64,000 bases of DNA from Atherix ibis (GCA_958298945.1 OY282606.1:53891920-53955919), one strand, 5' to 3'; positions 11,116-23,120 are shown, counted from the stretch's first letter. The notes: generated by a model from the letters alone, not told the origin. Numbers and translations are program-made.

Positions 11116-12420
11116 TACTGTCGCCATCAAGCATCTAGGAAATGATAAAAACGATCCGTTGACTGAATAACTGGGTGTCAACGGGATCGCTAGCGAACTG
11201 GTTAAGTACGAAGCTGACCCATGGCACCAAATGGTTCGTCAACTAATGGTTCAAGTATGGGACAACGAATCTATGACCGATAACTGACATCTTGGTATTA
11301 TTTGTCCTATACTAAAAAAAAGGAGATATTGTAGAGTGTAGTAACTGTAGAGGTATTACATTACTGAATACCATATACACGATATTTTCCACCATCTTAC
11401 TAGGCATGATAGCCCTATTATTGACCCATATCATAGAAGCTAACTCCAGAGGAATCAGCATACCTTTAAGATCTTTTCACTGCGGAAATGGATCAAAAAA
11501 CTTTTACAATATGCTCAACAGATCCACAATTTCTTCATAAACTTTGAACTTAGTAGAAATTTTCAGTAGGAATTTTCAATAGAAATTTTCAGTAGGAATT
11601 TTTCTTAAAAATTTTAGTAGGAATTTCCAGTAGGAATATATTCAATAGGAATTTTCCTTAGAAATAGTTCGGCATCCCAGTAAAAATTAATAGTGTGAGA
11701 GAAAGAGTAAAAGCAGTGAAACCACTTTCAGTGCCATTTAATATCCACAATAGTCTTCGGTAAGAAGATGTACTTTTGTGCATTCTCTTTAACCTGATGC
11801 TAGAAACAGCACCGGTCAGCATTGATACTATGTGTCATTCAGGAAGAGCTCTACGAGCCGGCGGCAAAAAATCCTGGGCTACAAATAAATTAAGCAAAAC
11901 ATGGAAGCTAAAACCAATTCGTACTAGTCGCACACAAGCAGGAGATCATGACTCTGAAAGAGTTAAATCATTTTTCTATTTCGGGTCAAGGGACGCAACT
12001 GATAACAATATGGAGGCAGAAATCCACGCATGGCTGTTCGCACCCAACAGATCCTATTTCAGTTAGAATTCTATCCAAAACATCGAAGTTACTGTTGTAC
12101 AAGACTTGCCAGTACTCATGTATTCTAGATGCTTGGGTTTTCAGAAAAACAATTTTGAACTCTTATTCGTGATTGAGAGGAAGATTCTTCGAAGAATTTT
12201 TAACCTTCTATATAAGAAAGGACGATTCCGGAGCCCATTTAAAGTCCTAGATGACAAAGTAGGCCCTGTTTTTGGTAGAGAGATGGAATTAGCCAGTATA
12301 CCAAAAACATACTGGGTGTGTCGAACTGAATGGAGTTCTTTGATTCAGACATATGAACATATTTCTGAATCTACTATAGCGATATGCGCTCTAATATATG
12401 GAAAATGTGTTCAATATTAA
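11116..12420 (+). pseudogene. LINE fragment: reverse-transcriptase domain and C-terminus
   Basis: Starting near 11120, decayed blocks read GIASELVKYEADPWHQ, MVQVWDNESM, LGIICPILKK, CRGITLLNTIYTIF-like, then after a repetitive gap (11551-11666) SHTQAGDHDSERVKSF, GSRDATDNNMEAEIH, NRSYFS, LLYKT and ERKILRRIF. These follow the order of GxPAELxK ... LGIICPIYKKGD ... NYRGIxLLN ... EEFVYLGSxVTxDNxxxxEI ... ERKILRRIFGP in the same LINE type. The YADD core is not seen here, so it is deleted or degraded. A second, antisense copy lies at 22025-23120. Confidence 0.7.
11551..11666 (+). repeat. Minisatellite, 13-14 bp unit
   Basis: About eight imperfect tandem units of the type AGTAGGAATTTTC, some with AATAGAAATTTTC. 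It lies inside the LINE relic where the core reverse-transcriptase motif would be expected. Confidence 0.85.
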
Positions 12421-13734
12421 TAATTATATAATTGTTGTATAAATTAAAAGGTCACGGCAAACAGATTCAGTAGAAAAATAACACTCTATATGCCTAAGAA
12501 GAAAATTAATTAAATTATCTGATTAACGTATTTTTTAATGGATGGAATATGATATTTTAGGTAAATTGATGAGTATTTATTTAATTTCTTCATCAATCCA
12601 TCAATATTTAATGGATTGATGTGAAATGATTTTCTGCACGACTATCTCATTTTTCGTACAAACCTAAATTTTTCAGCCATCGTGTACGTACGTACATATT
12701 TTCAGAGTGTTTGAATTAGTTGAAGCCCACACTACTGTACAACAGAATAATACTGTTCATATCTAATATTTTTGATTAAAACTTTCAGAAAATAATAGCA
12801 AATTAACAAAATTCATTTACCAATGCCTCGAGGGATTAACGAAAAGTGTCGTAAACTTACTTATGAATGATGAAAGTAGTAAATATTTGATAAGAAGAGT
12901 TGTTATCAGTCTCGCAACTTGCCTACAGCAAATTGAATATTTGATGAAAATATAATGACATTAAAAATACTCTATATATACGAACTACTCGTATATGGAT
13001 GTACAAAGTCGCAATTCAAAACAAAATATTTATATCCACAAGGGCGCTATTAATTTTTAGGCAAATTTAAAGATGTACAACTACAAATAAAAAAAATTAC
13101 CTATGTATGAGAATATACAATACGTAAATATTTAAATTAACATTTTGTTTTCCAATGCGATGTATTCTTGGCTGTGAAATTTTATTTTATGAAAATTAGA
13201 TCAGACAAACTTTTAGTAACTATACCGACCCAATTCTCGAATAGAAATTTGGATTGTTTTCTGTACACAAATTTTTATACAAACTAATAATAACATTTTC
13301 TTTTAATGTGGATAACATTATCTAAACTTAATTTGTCTTATTAACTATTCTAATCGTGATTCTCAGACTTATTGTAAAATGTATAATAACACTTGACGTA
13401 TTTAATTTTCAATCAATTTAATTCATTTTTTTCGGTTTACAAATTAGAAAAAGATAAATCATTTTTTACATGAGAAATGGAAGATTTTAAGTAATTCCAG
13501 TAAAAAAAAAGAACAACTATCAAATATAAAATACTCGTAAAAAAGCTTAATTATAAATTCATTTATTTTTTGTAAAAGACATTGAGTCTGAAATTGTAAT
13601 TATGGTATACTAACTTAAAACTACATAGCTGATAATTAATATACATAATACACAGCGTGCTCTAAAGTTAAGTTTACAATTTATATTCTATTTGATATAT
13701 TGAAATAAAAACATTATTTTTCTTAATGAAAATC
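12421..13734. other. A+T-rich stretch without recognised gene
   Basis: No open frame with recognisable coding character, no terminal repeats and no striking repeats seen. Confidence 0.6.
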
Positions 13735-13785
13735 GTTCATATGAACTTAGTCAATATGTTTGAAAAATATTATCAGATAAATGAC
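13735..13785 (-). repeat. Short repeat shared with 14775-14830
   Basis: The sequence CAATATGTTTGAAAAATRTK, followed by ATCARATAAATGAYSRTCT, occurs here and at about 14791-14833, next to a putative Tc1-type transposase C-terminus. This copy abuts the truncated mariner at 13786. The two are probably ends of the same element family. Confidence 0.6.
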
Positions 13786-14473
13786 CATCTCTTGACGTTC
13801 TTCCAGGGGGACATATCTGGGGAATACGGTGGATGCGGCATTATTAGTGCGTTGTTTTTGGCCAATAATTCGCGCACAAGCAACGATGCATGAGCAAGGG
13901 CGTTATAATGGTGAAAAAGCCAATATTTATTCTTCCACAAATCCGGGCGTTTCTGGTGGATTGATTCGCGCAACTTGCGCATAACTTGCAGGTAACATTC
14001 CTTATTGACCGTTCTACCCTGTGGCAAGATGATGCACCACGCCCCTGAAATCAAAACCTTCACATTTGACCGAATTTGGCCCGCTTCTTTCGGTCTTGGC
14101 TCTTGCGGCAGCTTCCATTGAGATGATTGAGCTTTGGCTTCCACGTCATAACGATAAACCCATGATTCGTCACCAATTATGACCCTCTGGAGCAAATTTG
14201 GGTCTTCGCGGACAGAGTCCAACAGCTCCTTAGCAATGTCAATGCGATGCTGTTTTTGGTCGAAAATGGGCAAAAATCGAAGACGAGCTAAAACACGTGG
14301 AAGCAAGGCAGCTGTCAAAAATTAAGTGAACATTCAAAATGGACGAACTTGTCGGCATAAGTGAGAGACATGAGTACTAACATAACGCCACATGAGTACT
14401 AACATAAATCTAAAATCGAATATACGTAACCCGCGGAAATTCAAAATTCGCGATACTTTTTGAACAGACCTCG
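13786..14473 (-). pseudogene. Mariner (ACGAGGTCTGTTC-ended family), 3'-truncated copy a
   Basis: The right end (ACTTTTTGAACAGACCTCG before TA 14474-14475) is the 5' end of the element. The minus strand encodes FDQKQHRIDIAKELLDSVREDPNLL, IGDESWVYRYDVEAK (first catalytic Asp), HHYNALAH (second Asp changed to Tyr) and PPYSPDM (third region), after which the element stops abruptly at about 13786. The N-terminal DNA-binding half is largely missing between 14290 and 14330. The leader contains a 22-bp tandem repeat (14368-14406). Copies b (31452-32782) and c (36100-37081) belong to the same family. Confidence 0.85.
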
Positions 14474-14758
14474 TATATGCAAATTAGAGATATTTTTAAA
14501 GCTATTTCTAATTTGCACTTCATAAATAATCTATTTGATTGATATGTGTATGTACTTTTTGAAGTCAATATAAAAATATGTGCATGTGTGATTTCAAAAA
14601 TCTTAGGTAAGACATGCTGGCAAAGCTATATCCAAAGCTGTTATAAAACCACAATTGATTCTGGCATTGCCAGCATGTTGTAGACTAAAAATATTAAGAC
14701 TAATTTTTTATATTTTCGCACAAAAAGGAATTTTCTTCAACTAAAAATTAACAGAACA

Positions 14759-14971
14759 CTAATTATTTGGCCTGTTCATAATGGAACTTGAGCAATATGT
14801 TTGAAAAATGTGATCAAATAAATGATGGTCTTTGGCCTGGTAGCAAATGTCGGCTATTTTGAAGACACTTTTTAGTACGCTTTCAACATATTTCAGGGTC
14901 AACTTTTTTAATTTTGAGAATTGTCTGTGGTTAGCACCCGGAAGGGGGTCACTCCTGGGTGAATGATTCAC
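14759..14971 (-). pseudogene. Putative Tc1-type transposase C-terminal fragment
   Basis: The 70-codon frame reads LTLKYVESVLKSVFKIADIC and then YQAKDHHLFDHIF. It resembles the S-x-x-K-R-x-x-x-C-I-x-x-x-G-x-H-F-E-H-x-L ending of many Tc1-like transposases. The similarity is weak and based on pattern only. A related end sequence occurs at 13735-13785. It could also be part of an unidentified element. Confidence 0.35.
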
Positions 14972-14974
14972 CTA

Positions 14975-17285
14975 TAAAATCTATACCAAAAGTATCCTTA
15001 GGAAACTCGCGGCACCTGTTTTCGCTTAGCAGTGGCAGGAAATTACAAGTCTGCCTAATGTAGCTCTTTGAGCGAAGAATACTCACTAAGTACTCTTAAA
15101 AGCAGAACTGACTGATAGTTCGTCCACCGTGCCTGGCCGAAATGACGAGGCTGTGCCGAAAACGTGATGGCTGGTGTTGTCACATACACATACATCGCAG
15201 GTAAAGTCTGAGGACTGAAGCTGAGGTATGCCACGATCTCGGGTGCTTTCACTACAGATAAAAGTATACGTTTAGGTAGGTCTTGCTACCAAGAGCTAGT
15301 ATAACTAGCTTGTAACTGGTTATTGACTGTTAGCAAATGGACCTACCTATGATGGATGGGGCTGGTTTAGAGGCAGGATTAGGGGAGTATGCTACAGGTT
15401 TAGACCACTCACAATTGCAACTGACGGATTTAAGATGGAATGTTTGACTTCTTTATACATGAAACACGGAAGACGGCTAATGGCAGAGATGCTAAAAAGA
15501 CGACTTGCCATATAGGGAATCGATATGGTGCAAAAAGAGGTTCGAAAAAGATGGAACATGATAAAGTGATCCTTACATGAGGTGACCCAAGCAGGAAATT
15601 ATATAAAGCGTTAAGTTATAGTGAGCTCGATTGCTGTTTATTAACTGAGATAAGTGCAACCACCTGGTTCTATTCAGCTTAACTGGCGAAATCCATTACT
15701 GAACAGGTTTTTCAGTGCGTTAATTGGACGTATCTCAATCCCTGTGATCATAGGCAACTCGTGGTTTTAAATTTAACGACAGATAGGCCACGTTAAATAA
15801 TATTACAGTGCTGTCTCAGGTTAGCGTCAACCTTTTCCATTAGAGCGTGAGGATGCCAATCGTTATCACGACTTTTCAATATAATTCAGTCAGGACACAT
15901 CGGTCGCTTAGCCTATTACGTGGCGCCATTCTGGTGAAACTACGTATCGTTAGTTCCATCAGAACGGCGTTGTTTCCGTTCTAAACAACATTATGTTGTT
16001 TTAATTTTGCAGTTGTAAGTCAAATACTTTCATACATTTCAGAATTTATTATGTACCATGATTGTTGTTTGACAATTGAAATTAAAATATAAAAAAAGTG
16101 GATATATTATTTGTAGTTATATAAAAAATTAACTTAAACATAATTTATAGAAAATTACTTTTGGTAATTTTTGACAGTATTTGCAGTTTAGTTTAATATT
16201 TCCGCCGGAATTGTGTTCCCACCAATGTTTAGAGCTGTACGCTCTATTTAACATATTGAATAGAGTGTAGAGAAGATGTAGAGAAGTATAGTGCTCTACC
16301 GAAAGACATTTACACTATAAAAAATCTTCCCCTAAACACTCACACGTAGAGTCGCTGTTGAGCTCTATACTCTTCCTCTACATGGTGTTCACACTTCTCT
16401 AGCGACAATTTTATTTAACTCTAACAATTTTGCTCTATAGTATACAGAGCGCTTTAGAACAACCTCTGCATATGTTATTCTAATAAGTTATATACTAATT
16501 ATTGTTTATAAATGACAATATTCTAAATTCGTTTAAAGATTCTATTCTTCGTATTAGCGCATTAACTTTTCATTATTAATCTATAAAAAAATGAAATTAA
16601 CAAAATATGCATTTTTATTTGCAGTTTCAAAAATTTTTGGAGGCATTCCCTTCATTATATAGCATTATAACACTTAAAATCGAATTTACTTCATTTTACA
16701 ATTCTTAAAAAGCTAATCATTAGTTATATAATGATAAATATTAAGAAACACTTTAAAAATATCTATAATATACCGTCGTTTAATTTTTAATATTATTAAA
16801 GAAAGAATATTTTATTACATACATTTTCTTTTCTTCTATATTTTTTCTCACCATCAATAAATGTTACGAAAAAAATTTTCCTAACATTATATAATTTGTT
16901 AGTACGAACTTTTTAATACTCTAAATTGCAAATATTTATTAGAAGTACGTTAAAGCACATTATTCATGTTGCCACACAATTCTTCCAAGTTCAATTTATA
17001 TATCCTAGTACGTCTTTAATGTCCGTAGGTTTAATATACTCGTAGATTACTGGTTTTTGTACTTCTAATCTTATTAATAGTTCCTGGCATGCTGATATCC
17101 TTATCAAATCAACATTCGCTTTGGCAATAGTTCGGTACTAGTACAGTGTAGCCAAACGTTATTCGGAAAAATTTCTTCAAATAAAAATATCATGCAATTT
17201 TTATTTCAAACTCCACCATATGCCCAAAAACTATACAAAGTAATATAGTGCATAAAAAGATATGATATACGAGTACATCTACATA
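14975..17285. other. Mixed unassigned sequence
   Basis: 15000-15990 is less A+T-rich than its surroundings and probably repeat-derived, but none of its frames matches a family I can name. One plus-strand stretch near 15340-15590 reads TDGFKMECLTSLYMKHGRRL with stops after it. 16215-16460 is rich in CTCTA and TAGAG motifs in both orientations, suggesting a short inverted-repeat element, but clear termini are not visible. 16470-17285 is plain A+T-rich DNA. Confidence 0.4.
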
Positions 17286-17288
17286 ATA

Positions 17289-18190
17289 GGTTGGGAGAAA
17301 ATAAATCCATTATTTTCAACATGGTTGGGATTGTCCAATTTGGATCAAATATGCATCGTTTTGTTTTATAATTTGTTGCCATTTTAAAGGTGGCTTTATA
17401 ATGCTTCTCTCATAGAACTCGACTAAGCAATTGTTGCCATTTTAAAGGTGGCTTTATAATGCCTCTCTCATAGGCGAAAAACTCGACTAAGCAATTTTCA
17501 TAATCTTCTCTTGATGGCAATTACTTATTACTAAGGAAGTTTTGCAAAGATAAAAAAAGATGGTAATCGCTTGGTGCCAGGTCCTGACTATAATCACAAC
17601 TTGGTGGATGCATCAAAACTTCCCAACCAAGCTCCCGGAGTTTCTAGCGAGTCACTATAGACGAGTGTGGCCTGATGTAGTCATGATGGAACGCAACACC
17701 ACTCCTGTTGGTCAATTTTGGCCGCTTCTGGTCAATTGGTTACTTCAAACGGTCCAATTATTAATAGCAGAGGTTTGAATTTAGTGTTTGGCCATATGGA
17801 AGCAGCTCATAGTCCCACCAAATGAACAGCAAAAGCTTCCTGACCGTTAGTCCTGGTTTGGTCACCATTGGTCCTGCTTGACCGCGCTTTGACCACGATC
17901 GTTTTAACACAATATTGCTGCATGTCACCCATTTGTCATCCACAGTCACCATTCGTTCAAGAAATGGGTCGATTTCATTCCGTTTGGCCAAGGCTTCGCA
18001 GATGGAAATTCGATTCATCATATTTTTTTGCGTCAATTCGTGTGGCACCCAAAAATCGAGTTTTTTTTAAATACAGCTTTATAAAAACTGATGTTTTAAA
18101 ACTGTTTTGTGGTCTAGCTTTAGCTTCTGGGTTAACATACCGGTCTACTTCGATTATTTGCATTATTTTATCGACATTTTCGAACTTTGC
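17289..18190 (-). pseudogene. Mariner relic with GGTTGGGAGAAAATAAATCC end
   Basis: The left terminus, after TA 17287-17288, begins GGTTGGGAGAAAATAAATCC; no matching right end is seen. The minus strand carries, from right to left, VDKIMQIIEVDRYVN, LKKLDFWVPHELTQKNMMNRI, MVTVDDKWVT (first Asp site, GDEKW changed to VDDKW), RSWSKRGQAG, KLLLFIWWD, ELLPYGQTLNSN, then HPPSCDYSQDLAPSDYHLFLSLQN in shifted frames (third Asp). The second site (HQDNARPH) is lost. This is the group whose proteins are often annotated SETMAR-like. Its 3' part holds a tandem duplication. Confidence 0.8.
17373..17494. repeat. Tandem duplication (58/64 bp) in mariner 3' part
   Basis: The unit TTGTTGCCATTTTAAAGGTG ... CGACTAAGCAA occurs twice, at 17373-17430 and 17431-17494, differing by one substitution and a 6-bp gap. 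It duplicates the coding sequence around RGIIKPPLKWQQ. Confidence 0.9.
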
Positions 18191-18949
18191 GAGTTGTATC
18201 TTTATCATCGAAAATGCCGGAACGGAATCGACAAAATCAAAATTGTGCGTAATTGGCTGTGACAGTATCGGGGCCAAAAGTATCGGGACCAAGGTATTCA
18301 CAATTTCAGCTGCCTGGCAAAATTATCAAGACAAAAAATTACATAGTTTTTTGCAATAGTATTATCGAATACGTTAACGTAATAATTTTTTTTCTAAAAA
18401 AAAATGCACTAAGCAATAAAGTTATTTATTTATTGATCATTAGTTTATGGTGTTCAAATCTAATTAAATATAACATTAAATACAATATATAAATAAAATA
18501 AAAATCATATTATTGTTTCTATCATCATTAAAGGAAAATATTATTAATAAATAATATCATTATTTAAAGTGATTACGGTGACAAAATAAAAAAAAACCTT
18601 CATTAAAAATTAATATTTAATATTGGATTTGTCAGAGATGAAATTATTTTGTAACACATTCTTAACTCCAATGTTCATTCTAATATAATGTTAATTGAAA
18701 ATATAAGAAAAATTGATAAGATATACATAGAAAATGAACCAATCAAAATATATGAATAATGAACATTCAGTAATCTGATTATTTTATCAAAAATTCATAT
18801 TCTTACAATATACTTACAATTATGAATATCTAGAAATGTATACTTATAAAGATTCAAAATATTCTTACAATACATAAATTTTATCGCTCATAAATCAATC
18901 AATGGCTTTCGATGCAAAATAAAAATATTGAATAAAAAAATTTAGTTCT
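18191..18949. other. Unassigned; weak transposase flank then A+T-rich DNA
   Basis: 18191-18320 may be the eroded 5' part of the mariner to its left, but no motif is clear. 18320-18949 is A+T-rich and appears empty. Confidence 0.4.
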
Positions 18950-19160
18950 ATTATTCACTTGAGTTATATCTTATCAAATGCTAATTCGTCAAAATTTTCA
19001 TACAAAATACAGGCATTTTCAGGATTTGGAGATTTTCCAGGATTAAGATTACCAACAAAAGAAATATACGTTTTCTATTATCGGCCGTTGAGCCTCAAAT
19101 ATATTAAATCCAACGTTCACTGGATGGTATGCGAAGAGAACAAATTCACGCAATGAATAC
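18950..19160 (+). other. Possible exon or gene remnant A
   Basis: An open stretch reads YKIQAFSGFGDFPGLRLPTK and continues with EIYVFYYRPLSLKYIKSNVHWM, then VCEENKFTQ and a stop. Candidate splice signals are AAATACAG before 19012 and GGATG|GTATGCG after the HWM codons. No protein family is recognised. The sequence is less biased than nearby A+T-rich DNA, which is the main reason to list it. It may equally be chance. Confidence 0.2.
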
Positions 19161-19912
19161 AAAATATGGGAAAAAATGGATCTCATCTAAGATAATGTGA
19201 ATAAATATAGATAAAAACACCCTTACTAATTCGAGAATATCTTTATTATCCAAGCATATTTACATTCACAATTGCGTGATGATGCATACTTGTACGCAGG
19301 AACATTAGTCCAGACAGTTCACTCATAGTCGGTATTTCGAATATTGCTATGCAAGGAAAAATTTATTGGCAAAAAAATATTTTTACAAAAAAAAAATTAT
19401 GCTTCTTTACACTCGTAAACCTTTATTTAATAATTTTTTTTTGTTTTTACGTATATTTGAAATGTTTTAGATTGATGAATTTTTGCTTGTGTATAATAAA
19501 ATTTTTAAAATGATGCTTAAAAAACCACTTCATCAAAAACACAGTTTTATTAATGGTATATATTTTTACCAACTTTTTTTTAACGTATAAAATATTTTTT
19601 TATTAACATTGAATAATTTTTGCAATTTACAAAATTTTATTTATTTTATTAATAACATATCGTTTTATTTCATTTCGTTTTATTTCATTTAGTTATATGT
19701 GTATGGCGAAAAAGTACCTAATATAAATGATTATCAATTTTAATTAAGTTGACATACAATGTGTAGTACTTTGATAAAACGGCATTATTTGATTCAGAAA
19801 AAAAGAAGCACACGAAGAGATTGACTTATTAACTTAAATGTCCACATAATAAGTTTAATATTTATGAAAAATATTTCATTCATTTCATATTAATTTTTGA
19901 AATAAGCGCAAT
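19161..19912. other. A+T-rich stretch without recognised gene
   Basis: Long poly-T and poly-A tracts and a short repeat of CGTTTTATTTCATTT around 19663-19695. No coding signal seen. Confidence 0.5.
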
Positions 19913-20025
19913 AACTCAGTTTATGGATGGTACCTTTATGACAATTCCTGAGACACGAAATACTTTTTGCATTGCCAAATTTAAGAGAACAAACGAAGTG
20001 CATCTTTTAGTCAGATACACGTACC
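19913..20025 (+). other. Possible exon or gene remnant B
   Basis: After an acceptor-like AATAACTCAG, the frame reads FMDGTFMTIPETRNTFCIAK and then FKRTNEVHLLVRYTYH before a stop. The amino-acid mix looks protein-like, but no family is recognised. It lies between segments A and C on the same strand. If the three were exons of one gene, the spacing of several hundred bases would be normal for an insect gene. Confidence 0.2.
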
Positions 20026-20258
20026 ATTGATTATGGGTGTTAAATAATTCGAAAATTGATTCGACAGCTTTCATTCATCCTCACATACTGGTTAGCATGG
20101 TATATCCAATTAATTTCTATGGAATACCAAATTTTCTCATGGAATTGAAGAACATTTTTTTAAAATTTTTTTTAATTATTTGCAACTACAATTGCTGTAA
20201 CAAGCAGATTTACATAACATTTTAATTAACAATCTTGTGCAACATGAAGTGGGAGTAA

Positions 20259-20585
20259 ATACCCATCGGCGTTTCTCCAACTAACGGAAGTTGGATTCCT
20301 CTAGAAAATCTCTGTGCCATTGTCTCTTATGTCTCCGATGAGTGTTCCCGAGGAGGGCAGTACAGGACAATTCTCTCACAAGTGGATTATGATGATAGGA
20401 TAAACGGGAGTGATATTTTTCATAGCGGAAAATGCACAGGTCCTGAAGAAAGGAAACATTTTGATCATGATGTATTACGTTGTTACGAACAATTTTACGG
20501 AGGATCTTGGAGTGGAAGGCCTGGATGCTATAGGAATGCGAACGTTTCGTTGAACCCCAAAGTTCAATTCCATATGTCCAAATAA
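20259..20585 (+). other. Open segment C: possible terminal exon of an unknown protein
   Basis: An uninterrupted frame of 108 codons without an in-frame ATG reads from IPIGVSPTNGSW through ENLCAIVSYVSDECSRGGQY, SDIFHSGKCTGPEERKHFDH and DVLRCYEQFYGGSWSGRPGC to NPKVQFHMSK and a stop. It has five Cys and balanced composition, unlike the surrounding A+T-rich DNA. A CTAAC branch-site-like motif (20281) and CCTCTAG (ending 20303) could mark a splice acceptor inside it. I do not recognise the protein. Its last codons (LNPKVQF) recur in damaged form near 63118. A mellifera-type mariner end lies 25 bp downstream, so the gene could have been truncated there. Confidence 0.35.
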
Positions 20586-20610
20586 GTTTTATAATTGTAT
20601 CGTTTTATTA

Positions 20611-20635
20611 CGAAATTACTTTTCGAACAACCCAA
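20611..20635 (-). repeat. Solitary mellifera-type mariner 5' terminus
   Basis: On the minus strand TTGGGTTGTTCGAAAAGTAA, then TTTCG, begins after TA 20636-20637. This is the same orientation as the true 5' end of the neighbouring copy at 21622, so it is not that copy's 3' inverted repeat. It appears to be the start of a second, otherwise missing, copy. Confidence 0.7.
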
Positions 20636-20637
20636 TA

Positions 20638-21622
20638 GTTTATTTATTGGCCTTTTTTCTTTAAGTGAAATAGTTTATTATTTTGTAGAGACCGGAACAA
20701 ATAATAATCGGAAGGTGCTAGGTCTGGAGAGCATGGTGGGTGTGGCAGTATATCCGATCCAAGCTCTAAAAGCTTTTGCCGAGTGATCAAACTTGTATGT
20801 GGTTCCGCATTATCCTGTTGGAACACTATACCTTTTCTATTGACCGATTCTGGCCTTTTTTTCAAGTGAATCATTAACGATTGCTTTAAAATCCCACCAA
20901 ACATATAGCATAACCTTTTTTTGATGTATATTGGCTTTCAAAGTGCTTTGAGCCGGTTCGTCTTTTCTACTCCAGGATCTTTAGCGCTTAACATTGTTGT
21001 AGACAACCCATTTCTCGTCCCCAGTAATGCTATGCTTCAATAATGGATCATTTTCTTGTCGTTTGAGAAACAAATCACAAACTTCAATACAACGGCATAA
21101 ATTTTTTTCCATAAAAAGATGAGAAACTCATTCGTCGAGCTTTGAGATAAAACCTAGCCCTTTCAAATGATCATGAACGGTCGAATTCGATAAATTTAAT
21201 CTCTCAGTGATTTCACGAGTTGTTATTCGCCGGTTTGCATCAATTAATGCCTTTATTGTGTTTTCATCAGCTTTAACTGGCCTTCCAGAATGTGGTGGTG
21301 AATCTTCGAGATCAAAATTGCAGGATCGAAATTTTGCAAACCAGTTTTGGTACTGGCGCTCACATAACACATCTCCCCATACACATCGGATAATTTTTTT
21401 TCTTGCTTGAACAGCATTTTTATCTTTTCTATAGTAAAAAAGTAAAATATGCCGAAAATGCTGTCTTTCACTTTCCATATTTAAAATAGTATCAACGAAA
21501 AACTACTATACAGAATCAATCCAATTTTTTCTCAAGCAAGCCCTGCTTTGTCGGCTGTCAAAATACATATGATTATACGTCCTCTGTTGGGAAACAGCGA
21601 AATTACTTTCTTGACAACCCAA
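20638..21622 (-). pseudogene. Mellifera-type mariner, copy 1
   Basis: The 5' end is at 21622 (TTGGGTTGTCAAGAAAGTAA, then TTTCGC, beside TA 21623-21624). The transposase starts at 21478 (MESERQHFRHILLFYYRKDK). Its helix-turn-helix blocks, ITTREITERLNLSNSTVHDHL, are clear. The middle is frameshifted. Further on FQQDNAEPHTSLITRQKLLELG (second Asp) and HPPCSPDLAPSDYYLFRSLQN (third Asp) are intact. After LQN the sequence changes to KLFHLKKKGQ and meets the solitary 5' end at 20635, so the 3' part is missing. The first Asp region (GDEK) is seen near 21020-21035 in another frame. It is non-functional because of frameshifts and truncation. Confidence 0.85.
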
Positions 21623-21719
21623 TATATTAAAAGTTTACTTGTTTATTATCAGTTTCGAGCGTTTGTTCAGTAGTCTAAAAAGTTGTATGTAACGTTTAGT
21701 ATATTGAAGTTATTTCAGT

Positions 21720-22022
21720 CTAGTACACATATATGGGTTCCATGTTAATCTCTTGTCCAGGTGAGCACTCTTCTGTTTATTTACCCTCATTCTTCACCTC
21801 TTAAACCAGTATTGAAGGTTATGGATATGCGATTGTAAATTGTTGGAAGCTATGTCAGGATTTGTATTGGTAGCAAGTATGGCCATATCATTTGTATAAG
21901 TAGCAATGATAATATTAGGATCAGACGGGATGTCATGGCCATAAATATTAAAATAAAATGGGACTAAGGAAACTACCTTGTGGGACTCCGGCTAGAGTAG
22001 GATATATTTTCGAGGATTCTGA
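21720..22022 (-). pseudogene. Jockey-type LINE fragment, antisense
   Basis: The minus strand reads LAGVPQGSFLSPILFNIYGH, DIPSDPNIIIATYTNDMAIL (YADD changed to YTND) and NNLQSHIHNLQYWFKR, the reverse-transcriptase core of a jockey element, down to a KRLTWNPYM block near 21730. It ends abruptly at about 22022 against another LINE type in the same orientation. Confidence 0.8.
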
Positions 22023-22024
22023 GT

Positions 22025-23120
22025 TAATTACATTTTGGAAATGACGTTGCGAATTTCTTCCTCCATGTTGTTATCAGTTGTGACCCTTGATCGGAAATTA
22101 GAAAATGATTTAACTATTTCAGAATTATGATCTCCTATTTGTGTGCGACTAGTACAAATTGGTCTTAGCTCCATGCCAACGCTAACACTGTGTACTTTGT
22201 TTTGCTTCATTTATTTGTAGCCCAGGATTTTTTGTCGCCGGCTCAATCTTGCTGAAGGCCTTTCGTAGAGCTCTTCACCAAGATTATCGGTTATGGCTCT
22301 TAACCATAAATGGTTGAACTCTGTTGAAGCTATATTCTCCTATCTGTATGCAAATAGTGCTAATTGATCTTGTTTTTGACGCCAACGCTGCCACAATGTA
22401 GTTATTTTGCCTTCATTTATATGCAGCCCACGATTTTTCGATCTTGGTGAATGCTTGCCGTGTAGCTCTTTCTGATCAATATATAAAGTCAATTTCGTCG
22501 GTATATGCTAAAATCTTGGCAGACTTAATAAGGATGGTTTCCCTTATGCTTACCCCTGAGTTACGAATAATTTTTTCCAACACCAGATTAAATACAACGC
22601 ACGAATGTGCATCTTTTTTACAAGAGACCATTGTGGATAGTTAAATGGCTCTGAAAGCGGTTCGACTTTTTCATCGAACGCTAGTCATGGTCAGCCTGGT
22701 CAGTCTAATCAATTTTTTTGGAGTTCCGAAATGTCCGATGGATGTGTAAATCTCCGATACTATCATAAATGGCTTTAAAATCGATGAATACACGTACATG
22801 GTGAATCAGAGAGAAGATCTTGTATGGCCTCAAACTTTTTTAGATGAATAAGATATCTTTATAATTACTACACTCTGTGATATATCATTTTTTGAGTATG
22901 GAACATATAATGCCAAGGTGCAAACCGGCGGCTATTGATTCGTTATCGCATACTTAAGCCACTAATTTATGCAGCGTTTTGTGGTAATCCTGTCAGCATC
23001 GAGCAACTTATGGTTCTTCAGTCTACGGATCACTTTTATCGTTTCCTCTATGCTTGATGGCAGCAACAAGTATTATTCAGCTGGCGGTACCACCACTTCG
23101 TGTTATGGCTGGTTAGTGTT
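22025..23120 (-). pseudogene. LINE fragment, antisense copy of the 10441-12420 type
   Basis: From right to left on the minus strand there are degraded forms of SIEETIKVIRRLKNHKLLDA, a long gap with a FIDFKAxYDS-like block near 22790, NLVLEKIIRNSGVSIRETIL, ILAYTDEIDFI (LAYADDIDII in intact LINEs), the block ending WATNK near 22210-22235, and SRTQIGDHNSEIVKSFSNF, SRVTTDNNMEEEIRN near 22050-22150. The block order matches the plus-strand copy and includes the catalytic region which that copy lacks. About 80 bp containing a partly repeated block (22205-22480) suggests an internal duplication. Confidence 0.75.

Noticed and set aside
15055..15640. Coding region for an unknown protein
   Set aside because: Frames near 15055-15252 (minus) and 15340-15590 (plus) look protein-like in places, but stops, frame changes and lack of any family match make the case too weak.
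16215..16460. A MITE built from CTCTA/TAGAG motifs
   Set aside because: Motifs occur in both orientations, but I could not find matching termini or a target duplication.
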